This document shows positions 7,118 to 15,147 of a DNA stretch of 32,638 nucleotides, in pieces. The notes beneath the pieces were generated by a model. That model was not told the DNA's origin, ran no database searches, and worked only from the letters and a program-made list of their open reading frames with translations. The translations under genes were made by a program, and so were the position numbers. The first letter of the stretch is position 1. Each line of letters begins with the position of its first letter. This DNA is from Candidatus Pacearchaeota archaeon. GTDB lineage: Archaea; Nanobdellota; Nanobdellia; Pacearchaeales; GW2011-AR1. Where the stretch lies: positions 1 through 32,638 of the forward strand of contig JACPHA010000003.1 of NCBI GenBank assembly GCA_016188825.1. The letters are read 5' to 3'.

Positions 7118-8350
7118 TTAATTTTCATTTACAAAATATCTTGCAGTTTTTCCGACCTTAACTTTTTTTAATATTCCTGCCTTGACTAAAGGAGTTAAAA
7201 AATAAGTAACAGAATACAAATGAAATGCTTTGTAAATCTCACAAGGTCTACTTCCTGGGTTTTCAGACAAGAATTTCAATATTTTCTCGTTAGTTTCCTC
7301 TCGTGATCTCGTATTAATGTGCGGAGAGAGTTTAACATAATAATTAATTGCCATTTGAAGCTTATCTTCAAAAGTTTGATTAGTGTCCTCTCTATAGGGT
7401 TCCTGCAATTTTCCTAATGTTCCTCCATCATTTAAACAATCTTCTATAACTGAAATGTATCCGTCTAAAAATTTCCTTCCTTCATCCAATAGTTTAATCT
7501 CAGAATATTTTTTTCCTGATTGCCATTTACCCCTTTTTACTAATCCCTGTTCTATAAGACCAGAAACAACGTGAACAATATTGTGGCTACCACTTGAAGG
7601 GAAAATTTCAGAGAGCTGCTTAAGATTTAAATTGCCTTTCTTTGACAATTCTTCTGCGATATTATTTGTTAACGTAAGATAACTATGAACAGTCTCTGCT
7701 TCTTCAGGTTTTTTTCCTTCAATCCAATGATATTCAGAAATGGGGTTTCCTCTCTTTGACTCTCCAATAGAATCAAAATAAACAAATCCTACTTTCTGTA
7801 ATGGACTTAGCAAAAATCTAATGTTCTCATTGTCAATGCTGATTCTTTCTGCCAAATCTACTGCCCTTAGTGTTTTTTCTCCTAATTCCTTAAGAATTTT
7901 TACCCTAGTTAATGGGGCCCTCATTTTCCTTTGAGAACTCGTACTTCCAAGAATTTCAAACATGCTTCTCCCGGTTCTTGCAACATGCTCTATCGTAAAG
8001 AAACAAATAGGCAAGCCATATTTATTTCCAGCATCTGTTAATCTATAACCAAGATAAATAGAGCTATCACTTTCTCTTGTAACAACTTCTTCTGCAAGAA
8101 TTCCAATTGGATAAAGAGTATCGTGGCAATAAGCTCCAAAAGCTCTGCTCTGTGGCAAGTAAAAATCTTTCCCAATTGTTTCTCTTACTCTTGCCTTTAT
8201 TTCTGAACCTTCTCTCGGAACATCGTCAAGATGCAAAAGAGTCGCTGTTTTCAATTCAGTATTCACTACATTAAGTATTGCATTTAGCCTTTCTTCTAAA
8301 TCTGTTGGAAATGGTTTTTCCCTGCTTTCCAAAATCTTTAATTCGGCCAT
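7118..8350 (-). CDS. Tandem winged-helix DNA-binding protein
   Basis: 410 aa. An unrecognised N-terminal domain (about 1-140) contains RAFGAYCHDTLYPIGILAEE. Three winged helix-turn-helix-like units follow. The first is about 145-200 (RVKILKELGEKTLRAVDLAER...LLSPLQKVGFVYFD). The second is about 228-300 (IAEELSKKGNLNLKQLSEIF...VVSGLIEQGLVKRGK). The last is about 345-405 (EKILKFLSENPGSRPCEIYKAF...LVKAGILKKVKVGKTARYF). Each has the helix, turn, recognition-helix and wing pattern of archaeal regulators. It is presumably a transcription factor of unknown target. It is divergent from gltX, and the 240-bp gap between them contains the multi-hairpin element 8437-8587. Confidence 0.75.
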   Translation of the reverse strand: MAELKILESREKPFPTDLEERLNAILNVVNTELKTATLLHLDDVPREGSEIKARVRETIGKDFYLPQSRAFGAYCHDTLYPIGILAEEVVTRESDSSIYLGYRLTDAGNKYGLPICFFTIEHVARTGRSMFEILGSTSSQRKMRAPLTRVKILKELGEKTLRAVDLAERISIDNENIRFLLSPLQKVGFVYFDSIGESKRGNPISEYHWIEGKKPEEAETVHSYLTLTNNIAEELSKKGNLNLKQLSEIFPSSGSHNIVHVVSGLIEQGLVKRGKWQSGKKYSEIKLLDEGRKFLDGYISVIEDCLNDGGTLGKLQEPYREDTNQTFEDKLQMAINYYVKLSPHINTRSREETNEKILKFLSENPGSRPCEIYKAFHLYSVTYFLTPLVKAGILKKVKVGKTARYFVNEN

Positions 8351-8414
8351 AAAAATTGTTTATTTGGTTGGTTTTTAATTATTTCGAATGTGCTTCTTCT
8401 CTGATGCAAATATC

Positions 8415-8422
8415 TTTAAATA
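8415..8422 (+). promoter_or_regulatory. TATA box of gltX
   Basis: TTTAAATA with an AAATATC upstream element. A start site about 25 nt downstream falls at about 8440, the first bases of the structured repeat 8437-8587. The gltX mRNA would then have a leader of about 150 nt, made almost entirely of that repeat, unlike the leaderless genes nearby. Confidence 0.5.
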
Positions 8423-8436
8423 ATTTATTTCTCTAA

Positions 8437-8587
8437 TATAGTCAAGGACGTTAATAATTGACCAAGATTGTCATAGACTACATCAAGATTTATGTGATTT
8501 TAAATCTTGAATATGCTCAAGAACTACGTTCTTGACATTGAGGGAAAGACGCACAAAACCATTAAAAAACTTGCGTCTTTCACTATA
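8437..8587. repeat. Multi-hairpin structured repeat, copy 2; presumed gltX leader
   Basis: About 151 bp from TATAGTCAAGG to CTTTCACTATA, with ends that are inverted copies (TATAGTCAAGGACG against TATAGTGAAAGACG). Internal hairpins are TCAAGATTTA/TAAATCTTGA, TCAAGAAC-TAC-GTTCTTGA and GAAAGACGCA/TGCGTCTTTC (loop 18). It shares block order with 3610-3715. It ends 3 nt before the gltX ATG, so the ribosome entry region would be held in a stem. It could be a MITE that landed in the promoter-start gap, or a regulatory leader. An alternative TTG start at 8507 would translate through it, but the family relation to a non-coding copy argues against that. Confidence 0.65.
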
Positions 8588-8590
8588 ATC

Positions 8591-10240
8591 ATGAAACTGG
8601 AAAAAGAAATAAAAGCATATGCAATTAAAAACGCACTCGAATTCGGCAAAGCAGAGCCTTCCAAAATCCTGCCGAAATTATTCCGGCACGGCTTAGAAAA
8701 ATCTGAGATAAAGAATATTATGCCGGAAATTATTAAAACAGCTAAAGAAATTAATTCTTTATCAAAAGAAAACCTTTTGGATTTGTTTAAAGAATATGAA
8801 AAATTTGTAAAAGTGAGGGAAGAAAAAGAAAAAGACCTTCCAGAGCTGAAACTCAAAGATACAAAAAATGTTGTAACACGTCTTGCTCCAGAACCATCAA
8901 AATATCTTCATCTCGGCCACGCCATGTCATTCCTGTTAAACTATTTATATGCAAAAAAATATAATGGAAAATGTTTGTTGCGTTTCGAAGACACAAATCC
9001 AGAAAAAGTCTCGCAAGAATATGTTAATTCAACTCTCGATGATATAAAAAACTATTTAGAAATCAAAATTGATGGAATAAGATATATTTCCGATGACATG
9101 GAAATCCTTTACAACTATGCAGAAAAACTAGTCAAAATAGAAAAAGCATATATGTGTTTTTGTGACAGAGAAAAAATGCAGGACCTAAGACATAAGGGAG
9201 TTGAATGTGCCTGCCGTAAAAATTCAATAGAAAAAAATCTCGCCGAATGGAGAAACTTCTTGAAAGGAAAATACATGAAAGGCGAAGCAGTTCTAAGAAT
9301 AAAAGGAGATATGAAAAGCCAAAACCATGTAATGCGCGATTCTGTTATACTAAGAGCAATTGCAAAAAAACATTACAGACACGGAAATAAATATAAAGTC
9401 TGGCCAATGTATGATTTCTACAACCCAATCGAAGATAGTTTAATGGGAATAACTTTAATATTGCGAAGCAATGAGTTTGATTTGCGCGTTGAACTGCAGG
9501 ATTATATTAAAGATATCCTCGGATTGAAAAAACAAACAATCGTCCAATACGGCAGATTTAACGTGATTGACTTCACAACAAAAGGCAGAGAAATAAGAGA
9601 TTTAATCGCATCAAAAGAATTCCTGGGCTGGGATGACCCAAGACTCATAACCTTAAAAGCCCTAAAAAGAAGAGGAATTGTGAAAGAAACAATCTATGAA
9701 TTAACAAAACAAGTTGGCTTGTCAAAAAACCAAGTAAACCTTGAATTTGAAATGCTCGCTGCAATAAACCGTAAAATAATAGATGCAACAGCAAATCGTT
9801 ATTCTTTCGTTGCAAATCCAATGGAAATAAAAATAAAGAATGCACCAAAAATAAAACAAATTTCTATTCCTGTGCATCCTGAAAAAAAAGAAACAAGAAA
9901 CCTCAGGATTTCAAAGATGTTTATATCAGAAGAAGATTTCAAAAAATTCAAAGGAAAAGAAATAAGACTCTTGCATCTATATAATATCAAATTAGATAAA
10001 AAAGAAAATAAAGCAGAATTCATGTCATTGGAAAACAAAGACATTCAAAAAATTAACTGGGTTTCTGAGCCTGTTAAATGCAAAATTCTCATGCCTTCGG
10101 GTATTTATCTCGGGGGATTGGCAGAAAAAACAATAGAAAGATTAAAAAACAATGAAATCATACAATTTGAAAGATTTGGCTTTGCCAAACTAGATAAAAA
10201 GAGGAAAAACAACTATGAATTTTGGTTCGCGCATAAATAA
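8591..10240 (+). CDS. gltX: Glutamyl-tRNA synthetase, archaeal type
   Basis: 549 aa from ATG 8591. It charges tRNA-Glu (and, in archaea with the transamidation route, tRNA-Gln) with glutamate in the cytosol. The archaeal N-terminal helical region (KLEKEIKAYAIKNALEFG...ILPKLFRHG) precedes the class I catalytic core. The HIGH motif is HLGH within RLAPEPSKYLHLGHA. FEDTNPEK binds substrate. CFCDREK and CACR form a Cys cluster. GWDDPRLITLKALKRRGI is the family signature. The usual KMSKS-like loop (LSKSKI in many archaea) reads FTTKGREI here, keeping one Lys. The C-terminal beta-barrel anticodon-binding part is present. A frame extension to a TTG at 8507 is rejected because it runs through the hairpin repeat and adds non-homologous residues. 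Confidence 0.95.
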   Translation: MKLEKEIKAYAIKNALEFGKAEPSKILPKLFRHGLEKSEIKNIMPEIIKTAKEINSLSKENLLDLFKEYEKFVKVREEKEKDLPELKLKDTKNVVTRLAPEPSKYLHLGHAMSFLLNYLYAKKYNGKCLLRFEDTNPEKVSQEYVNSTLDDIKNYLEIKIDGIRYISDDMEILYNYAEKLVKIEKAYMCFCDREKMQDLRHKGVECACRKNSIEKNLAEWRNFLKGKYMKGEAVLRIKGDMKSQNHVMRDSVILRAIAKKHYRHGNKYKVWPMYDFYNPIEDSLMGITLILRSNEFDLRVELQDYIKDILGLKKQTIVQYGRFNVIDFTTKGREIRDLIASKEFLGWDDPRLITLKALKRRGIVKETIYELTKQVGLSKNQVNLEFEMLAAINRKIIDATANRYSFVANPMEIKIKNAPKIKQISIPVHPEKKETRNLRISKMFISEEDFKKFKGKEIRLLHLYNIKLDKKENKAEFMSLENKDIQKINWVSEPVKCKILMPSGIYLGGLAEKTIERLKNNEIIQFERFGFAKLDKKRKNNYEFWFAHK

Positions 10241-10287
10241 AAAAAAGCAATCAAGCTCGAGAAATCAAATAACTGAAAGGAGGTCCG

Positions 10288-10412
10288 TAAAGTCAACCCA
10301 GAAGCTTAACATAATCCATCAAGAAAGATTATAACTTTTGAATATATCCGACAGTTTAGTAATTATATCTTTTCTTACCGAGGATTAAAATGTTAAGTTT
10401 ACCTTGACTTAA
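10288..10412. repeat. 125-bp imperfect long inverted repeat
   Basis: Left arm blocks AAGTCAA, CTTAACAT, AATCC and AAGAAAGATTATAACT are mirrored on the right as AGTAATTATATCTTTTCTT, GGATT, ATGTTAAG and TTGACTT, so nearly the whole stretch folds into one long interrupted hairpin with an apical loop near TTTTGAATATATCCGACAG. The outermost TAAAGTCAA/TTGACTTAA resembles the TATAGTCAA ends of the elements at 3610 and 8437. It fills the gap between gltX and the pilin gene. It may be a diverged mini-element or a non-coding RNA; no coding potential is seen. Confidence 0.55.
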
Positions 10413-10423
10413 TAAGCGGAAGA

Positions 10424-10430
10424 TTTATAA
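10424..10430 (+). promoter_or_regulatory. TATA box of the pilin gene
   Basis: TTTATAA preceded by the purine-rich GCGGAAGA (BRE-like). It lies about 33 nt before ATG 10460, giving a very short leader. Confidence 0.55.
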
Positions 10431-10459
10431 ACAATTTTTTCCTTATTAAAAAAGAAAAA

Positions 10460-10900
10460 ATGATGAACAAAAGAGGTTTAAGCACAATTGTCGCAACTGT
10501 TCTTATCGTTCTATTGTCTCTCGTAGCAATTGCTCTTGTTTGGAGTTTTATAAGTCCTGCAATTAAAGAATCTGGAACAAGTGTTGCACTTCAACAAAAA
10601 TGCTTCGAAGTCGAGGTAAGGCCAACAAACTGTAATGCAACTACTGGTGTAGTAAACGTCCAGCTAACTAGGGGAAATGTTGCCGATATCGACAAAGTTA
10701 CCGCAATAATAGAGCAAAGTGATGGTTCTACCAAAACTGCAGAAGGCACAGTTACTCAACAGCTTAGTACTGTTTCTATCACTGTCGTAATCGATGCGGG
10801 AAAATCAGGAAAAACAGCGCAGGCAGCCGCGCGAGTAAAAGACGAATCAGGAAAAACAGCGTTGTGCAGTCCTTCAGTTGAAAAAGTAGCCTGCACCTAA
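10460..10900 (+). CDS. Archaeal type IV pilin-like protein
   Basis: 146 aa. The N-terminus MMNKRG-LSTIVATVLIVLLSLVAIALVWSF is a class III prepilin signal: a short basic leader, a cleavage site after Gly, then an unbroken hydrophobic helix that packs in the pilus core and anchors subunits in the membrane before assembly. The remaining 105 residues are Thr/Val-rich beta structure with four Cys (CFEVEV, TNCNA, LCSP, VACT) that may form disulfides. This is the pattern of archaeal pilin N-terminal family (DUF1628-like) proteins. No pilus ATPase, membrane protein or prepilin peptidase gene is in the window, so it is an isolated minor pilin or surface fibre subunit. Confidence 0.8.
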   Translation: MMNKRGLSTIVATVLIVLLSLVAIALVWSFISPAIKESGTSVALQQKCFEVEVRPTNCNATTGVVNVQLTRGNVADIDKVTAIIEQSDGSTKTAEGTVTQQLSTVSITVVIDAGKSGKTAQAAARVKDESGKTALCSPSVEKVACT

Positions 10901-10971
10901 AATTAATTTTTTATTTTTATTATTTTACGAAATTTTTATAATTTTTTATTAAATAAAAGCGGAGCTTAAAA

Positions 10972-11511
10972 ATGATAGAAGCAGAGGCAAAAATTAAAAT
11001 AAACAATCCAAAAGAATTCAGAAAAAAAATTTCTAAGATATCGAACTCTATTAAAAAAGAAAAGAAGATTGATTTCTATTACACTCTCGAAAGCACAAAA
11101 AATTATCCTCAAAAAAGTCTGAGAATAAGAAAAACTCATGATGGATTTCAAATAAACTTCAAAAAAAAGCTGTCTTACATTAAGGGGATTCATGCAAAAA
11201 AAGAAAGTGAATTTACCGTCTCTGACTTGAAAAGTTTTCTTAGTCTGATTAAAGATTTTGGTTTTAATAAATGGCTGACAAAAGTAAAATTATCTGAGAT
11301 TTATGAAATAAACAAAATTTTCCACATAGAAATAAATCATGTCAAAAATCTTGGCTGGTTTCTAGAGATTGAATACTTAACAGATAAAAAACATATCACA
11401 AAAGCAAGAAATGAAATTTTAAAAGTTCTTAAATTCCTCGGCATTCACAAAAAAAACATAATAGAGCAAGGATATACAAAAATGCTCTGGGACAAAAAAT
11501 TCCGGAAATGA
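10972..11511 (+). CDS. CYTH-domain protein (class IV adenylate cyclase / triphosphatase fold)
   Basis: 179 aa. The N-terminus IEAEAKIKI is the ExExK signature of the CYTH triphosphate tunnel fold. Further conserved charged strands are KSLRIRKTHDGFQINFKKK, KVKLSEIYEI, FHIEINHVKNLGWFLEIEYL and the C-terminal YTKMLW. Archaeal members usually act on triphosphate substrates (thiamine-PPP, inorganic PPP) or are annotated as class IV cyclases; the substrate cannot be told from sequence. The start has a TATA-like TTTTTATA at 10933-10940 and GGAG 7 nt before ATG. Stop TGA. Confidence 0.8.
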   Translation: MIEAEAKIKINNPKEFRKKISKISNSIKKEKKIDFYYTLESTKNYPQKSLRIRKTHDGFQINFKKKLSYIKGIHAKKESEFTVSDLKSFLSLIKDFGFNKWLTKVKLSEIYEINKIFHIEINHVKNLGWFLEIEYLTDKKHITKARNEILKVLKFLGIHKKNIIEQGYTKMLWDKKFRK

Positions 11512-11624
11512 TTATAGACACGCCGATAAAGAGTCAGAAGAACCAAAAAGATAGTTTAAATTATAAGTATATCTAATAATATTAATTATTCTCCTTCTAT
11601 GAATTGTCCCGCACAAACCTAAGA

Positions 11625-11632
11625 TTTAAAAA
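11625..11632 (+). promoter_or_regulatory. TATA box of the uS10-Nudix unit
   Basis: TTTAAAAA about 25 nt before ATG 11654. The box is bracketed by CTAAGAT (11619-11625) and ATCTTAG (11646-11652), an inverted repeat whose right arm touches the start codon. The repeat could be an operator or, in the RNA, a start-masking arm. Confidence 0.5.
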
Positions 11633-11653
11633 CCATTTTTTTCTCATCTTAGT

Positions 11654-11962
11654 ATGTCAAAAGTAAGAATCAAACTAAATAGTATCGAAATAGACCCAAT
11701 TAATTCAGTCATACAATCAATAAAAGAAATTACTGAAAGAACCGGGATTGTAATGCGCGGCCCTATTCCCTTGCCGACTAAAAGGTTGAAAGTAACTGTA
11801 AGAAAATCTCCATGCGGAAACGGCACTGCAACTTTTGACAGATACGAAATGCGCGTCCATCGTCGTATTATAGACATTCCTGCAGATGACAGAATCCTGC
11901 ACATGATTATGAAACTTCCAATCCCAAGATCAGTTCAAATCAAAATTGAAATGAAAGAATAA
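11654..11962 (+). CDS. rps10: 30S ribosomal protein uS10
   Basis: 102 aa, normal length for archaeal uS10. Recognised by VRIKLNSIEIDPINSVIQSIKEI, the loop TGIVMRGPIPLPTKRLKVTVRKSP, FDRYEMRVHRRIIDI and the end LPIPRSVQIKIEM. The long basic hairpin loop reaches into the head of the small subunit. It usually sits next to EF-1alpha in archaea; here it is followed at once (one base between stop and start) by a Nudix gene, so the two are cotranscribed. A TATA box precedes it, and the mRNA is probably leaderless. Confidence 0.95.
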   Translation: MSKVRIKLNSIEIDPINSVIQSIKEITERTGIVMRGPIPLPTKRLKVTVRKSPCGNGTATFDRYEMRVHRRIIDIPADDRILHMIMKLPIPRSVQIKIEMKE

Positions 11963-11963
11963 A

Positions 11964-12584
11964 ATGTCAAAAGAAGCGCTTGTTGTCGAAAGAAATGTCC
12001 TCTTCAAAAATAATTACTTCCGGGGTTTCGTGCCTTTAGCGTCAAACACAGATTACATTAATATAATCCTAGCAAATTACAAATATCACCAAAGAGGCGA
12101 CCAGCTTGAAAACAATCCAAATTTACAGCAGATAATCCCGTATGTCTGGCTTGTTAATCAAAAAACAAAACAAATATTTGTTTACAAACGAGCAAACAAC
12201 CCAAATTACACAGAAAAAAGATTAAGAAACAAAATTTCCTGCGGTCTCGGCGGCCACATAGACAAAGCAGATGCAAAAAATCCTATAATGAACGCAATGG
12301 CGCGCGAACTTAAAGAAGAAGTAAAAATGTCTCATTACCCAAAACCAAAAATCCTCGGATTTATCAACGAAGACGAAACAGAAGTTGGGAAAGTTCACTT
12401 CGGTATTTGCGCAATTGCAGAAACAACAGAAAATGCAAAAAAAGGAGACGACGAAATGTCGCAATGCAAAATGTGCTCTATTAAAGAAGTAGAATCTCTT
12501 TTCTCTGATCCTGAAAATGACGTAGAATCATGGACTCAAATTTCCTGGCCTTTTGTGAAAAATTATTTAGAAAGTAGAAATTAA
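11964..12584 (+). CDS. Nudix hydrolase-like protein
   Basis: 206 aa. The central part matches a Nudix fold: a strand with VWLVNQKTKQIFVYKRANN, a Gly-rich turn GLGGHIDKADAK, and a helix NAMARELKEEVKM carrying the REL.EE metal-binding end of the Nudix box. The box is longer than the canonical GX5EX7REUXEEXGU because of an insertion after GGHID. Nudix enzymes hydrolyse nucleoside diphosphates linked to another group (X); the substrate is unknown. It starts one base after the uS10 stop. Its last four bases overlap the convergent thyX stop. Confidence 0.75.
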   Translation: MSKEALVVERNVLFKNNYFRGFVPLASNTDYINIILANYKYHQRGDQLENNPNLQQIIPYVWLVNQKTKQIFVYKRANNPNYTEKRLRNKISCGLGGHIDKADAKNPIMNAMARELKEEVKMSHYPKPKILGFINEDETEVGKVHFGICAIAETTENAKKGDDEMSQCKMCSIKEVESLFSDPENDVESWTQISWPFVKNYLESRN

Positions 12585-14248
12585 TAAATCTCTCCTCTGC
12601 TAAATCCGCTTGCGAGGTTCTTGCCCGAAATTCTTGCCTGTTCTTTTGCTCTCGAAATTCTATTATCAGGATCAGAATAATTAACAAACCCATAAAAGGT
12701 TTCTGCCCAGGGATATTCTTCAGTTATTTTTTTTGCCATTGCCATGACCATGCTTCTATAACTAAAATGCCCCTGAATCCCTGTTCTCAATTCACCAAGA
12801 TGCTGAAATTCCCTCAAATTCATCCCTAGCATAAATCTCATTCTGTGATTAAATAATGTTGCATATTCAGAAGCTTCATCTAGGCCTGCATGTTTCAAGT
12901 CGCTGTTCAAATCATCCATTCTGTTTACAACCTCTTGCACTTCTTTTTCCAAACCAACAACAGTCATTTCAGGAGGCATAATAAATCCCAAATCGGTCGT
13001 TAATCTTTGTCTCTGCTGTGTTAACATTCTATGCCTCTCTAAATCCCTATATTCTGCAAAACACCCAACCAAGTCAAAAGTCAATGGATATCCTGCTTCA
13101 ATTCCCCTCCCTGTTCTGTCTCTTCTGCTGTCCCTATTTCCCTTATAAATATTTAGAATTTCCTTTTTTTCAACATGTGATAAATTTCTCACAACATCAA
13201 TAATTTGTTGTAAAGAACAGCTCGTGTAAGGAAACAAACTTGAAGAAACAACCTCATCAATATAATCCGCTATAGAAATCAGATTAACTCTTTCCGCTAT
13301 TGGCACTATTCCATCAAAAAGTTTTTTCGCAAGATATTTCATTTCTCTATTTATTTCTGATATCTTCGGATTTGCTCTATTCCTTTTAATAAAAGTTGGA
13401 ATAACCTTGTTTAACTCCTGCTCAAGTTCGCAACCTCTTTCTCGCGCCTCTGCTAATTCATGGCTTTTCATGAAGCTAATAAGATTGGTGAAAAATCTTC
13501 CATTTCCAAAAACTCCGAGATGAGTGAGAGTAGAAGCAGGCAAGAGGCATCTGCCAACGTCACACGCCGCCCCCCTAATTGTGCCGTTATAACCATTATT
13601 AAATTCTCTTCTTTCTTGGTCATTTAATAATTCACTTTCTCCAATCTCTACTTTCTCTCCGTTTCTCTCGACGAAAATTTTAAATTTTTCTCTGGAATAT
13701 TCCTTTTTAAAAAATTCTGTTAATTTTTTAATTCCTTCGGAATAAACTTCAAAGGCTCTATCATTAACTCTCTCAAATTTCCCTAATAATCCTGACTCAA
13801 TAACTTCTTCTGGTCTTAAATATCGCCATTTTCCTTGAGAATCTCTGGTATCATATCTTACATATCTAGTAGACTGCTCTATCGGAGACCCCCCTATTCT
13901 TCTATCTTCAATAAATTTAGTTCCGAGTTGAGATATATCTTCAATTCCTACATGAACTCCTTCCAATTCTCCAACTGACTCGTCGCCATAAGCATTTAAA
14001 ACTCTATTCATTAATTCTGTTCCCTTTGCCTGCGACGGCTCTCCATTTTCATCAAAAAATTCATTAACTAATGTAAGTTGAAGTCCTGTTCGTGAACGAG
14101 AATAGCGGGCCATTACTCCTCCTGTAAGCTCCGAGGGCAAGCCATGAATAACAAAAGTCCTCCCGCCCACGTTTGTTACATATTTACCTAATTTCTCCAA
14201 AATTTCTTTAGGAACTTCCTCAACAAAATCCCATTTTTCTTTCCCCAT
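12581..14248 (-). CDS. thyX: Large ThyX-like flavin-dependent thymidylate synthase (tandem-domain form)
   Basis: 555 aa, more than twice a typical single-domain ThyX (about 220-250 aa). The N-terminal half carries ARYSRSRTGLQLTL, EDRRIGGSPIEQSTRYVRYD and AACDVGRCLLPASTLTHLGV. The C-terminal half has YRDLERHRMLTQQRQR, the RHR substrate and FAD motif, followed by LGFIMPPEM, NHRMRFMLGMNLREFQHLGELR and GIQGHFSYR. This is the two-copy ThyX-fold arrangement with motifs divided between halves. Family role: methylation of dUMP to dTMP with methylene-tetrahydrofolate and FADH2. The gene is divergent from dTMP kinase 98 bp away, which makes a coherent dTMP to dTDP step. Whether it still makes dTMP or has another role is not decidable here. 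Confidence 0.85.
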   Translation of the reverse strand: MGKEKWDFVEEVPKEILEKLGKYVTNVGGRTFVIHGLPSELTGGVMARYSRSRTGLQLTLVNEFFDENGEPSQAKGTELMNRVLNAYGDESVGELEGVHVGIEDISQLGTKFIEDRRIGGSPIEQSTRYVRYDTRDSQGKWRYLRPEEVIESGLLGKFERVNDRAFEVYSEGIKKLTEFFKKEYSREKFKIFVERNGEKVEIGESELLNDQERREFNNGYNGTIRGAACDVGRCLLPASTLTHLGVFGNGRFFTNLISFMKSHELAEARERGCELEQELNKVIPTFIKRNRANPKISEINREMKYLAKKLFDGIVPIAERVNLISIADYIDEVVSSSLFPYTSCSLQQIIDVVRNLSHVEKKEILNIYKGNRDSRRDRTGRGIEAGYPLTFDLVGCFAEYRDLERHRMLTQQRQRLTTDLGFIMPPEMTVVGLEKEVQEVVNRMDDLNSDLKHAGLDEASEYATLFNHRMRFMLGMNLREFQHLGELRTGIQGHFSYRSMVMAMAKKITEEYPWAETFYGFVNYSDPDNRISRAKEQARISGKNLASGFSRGEIY

Positions 14249-14317
14249 TCTTTCGAAAAATTCTCCCTCTACTTAAACTATCATAAGATTCAAAATATAT
14301 TTCTCACTATAACAATC

Positions 14318-14325
14318 TTTTATAA
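14318..14325 (+). promoter_or_regulatory. TATA box of tmk
   Basis: TTTTATAA followed by CC, about 25 nt before ATG 14347, so the transcript should begin at or next to the start codon. Confidence 0.5.
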
Positions 14326-14346
14326 CCAAATTAAGCAAAATATTAA

Positions 14347-15027
14347 ATGCCAAAAAAAACAGGACTTTTTGTAGTTTTTGAAGGCATTGACGGGGCAGGG
14401 ACATCAACGCAAGTTCATAAAGTTGCAGAAGAAATAGAAAAAATTTCCAAATATCAAGATGTCGTAAGAACGCATGAGCCCTGGGATAGTAAAGATATAA
14501 AGAAAAAAATTGAGGAAGATAAAGATGCTTACTCGGGAGCCGAAGAATTAGCCGAGTTGTTTATTGACGATAGAGCAAGGCATACAAGAGAATTAATAAG
14601 ACCAAACCTTAAAGCAGAAGCGATTGTTATTTGTGATAGATATTCCATGTCTACCTGTACATACCAATGGGCACAAGGAATTCCTATTAATGAATTAATG
14701 CACATGCATAAGGACAGGGCAATATTAGTACCCGATATTACTTTCTTTGTAGATGTAGAACAAGAAACAGCAGAAGAAAGAACCAGAACAAGAAGTTTTG
14801 TAAAAGAAAAATTTGAAAGAAATCCCGAGTTTACAAAAAAACTAATCAATGCTTATAGAGCATCCTATTATTTAGCAAACGTCACTCCTAGCATATTTGG
14901 AAAAGTCGTTAGAATAAACGGAAACAAAATAATAGAAGAAGTAACTTCTGAAATAATGAATAATTTTAGGCCCCTCTATGAAAAATGGGAAAGCGGAGAA
15001 TATTCTTCTCCAAAGCAAAATCCTTAA
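14347..15027 (+). CDS. tmk: Thymidylate (dTMP) kinase
   Basis: 226 aa. P-loop FEGIDGAGTSTQ at residues about 10-21 binds ATP. THEPWD and the LFIDDRARH region form the nucleotide sites. VICDRYSMSTCTYQWAQG is the DR(Y/F) motif that holds the dTMP phosphate and sugar. FFVDVEQETAEERTRTR is the lid region with Arg residues. It phosphorylates dTMP to dTDP in the cytosol. It is divergent from the ThyX-like gene, which would supply its substrate. A tRNA gene starts 26 bp after its stop. Confidence 0.95.
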   Translation: MPKKTGLFVVFEGIDGAGTSTQVHKVAEEIEKISKYQDVVRTHEPWDSKDIKKKIEEDKDAYSGAEELAELFIDDRARHTRELIRPNLKAEAIVICDRYSMSTCTYQWAQGIPINELMHMHKDRAILVPDITFFVDVEQETAEERTRTRSFVKEKFERNPEFTKKLINAYRASYYLANVTPSIFGKVVRINGNKIIEEVTSEIMNNFRPLYEKWESGEYSSPKQNP

Positions 15028-15053
15028 AACCCTCCTGTTTCTTTAACAATAAT

Positions 15054-15135
15054 GCCCACATGGCACAATGGCACTGCGCACGCTTGGAGAGCGTGTTTCC
15101 TTCGGGATTTCCAGGTTCGATTCCTGGTGTGGGCG
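15054..15135 (+). tRNA. tRNA-Ser (anticodon GGA)
   Basis: Acceptor arms GCCCACA (15054-15060) and TGTGGGC (15128-15134) pair fully, with discriminator G at 15135. Anticodon stem CACGC/GCGTG encloses loop TTGGAGA with anticodon GGA at 15086-15088. A long variable arm of about 15 nt (TTTCCTTCGGGATTT) and T arm CCAGG-TTCGATT-CCTGG follow. The long variable arm and G discriminator agree with serine. No CCA is encoded; TTTTT follows. It decodes UCC/UCU. No intron is seen. Confidence 0.95.
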
Positions 15136-15147
15136 TTTTTAGTTTAA

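Noticed and set aside
8507-8590. N-terminal extension of GluRS from a TTG at 8507
   Set aside because: It lies inside the multi-hairpin repeat related to the non-coding copy at 3610-3715, and archaeal GluRS homology starts at the ATG 8591.
11512-11653. TATAGACAC near 11516 and TATAGACAC near 26523 as further mini-element ends
   Set aside because: They share the TATAGAC start but no matching opposite end was found within 150 bp, so they may be chance or decayed.
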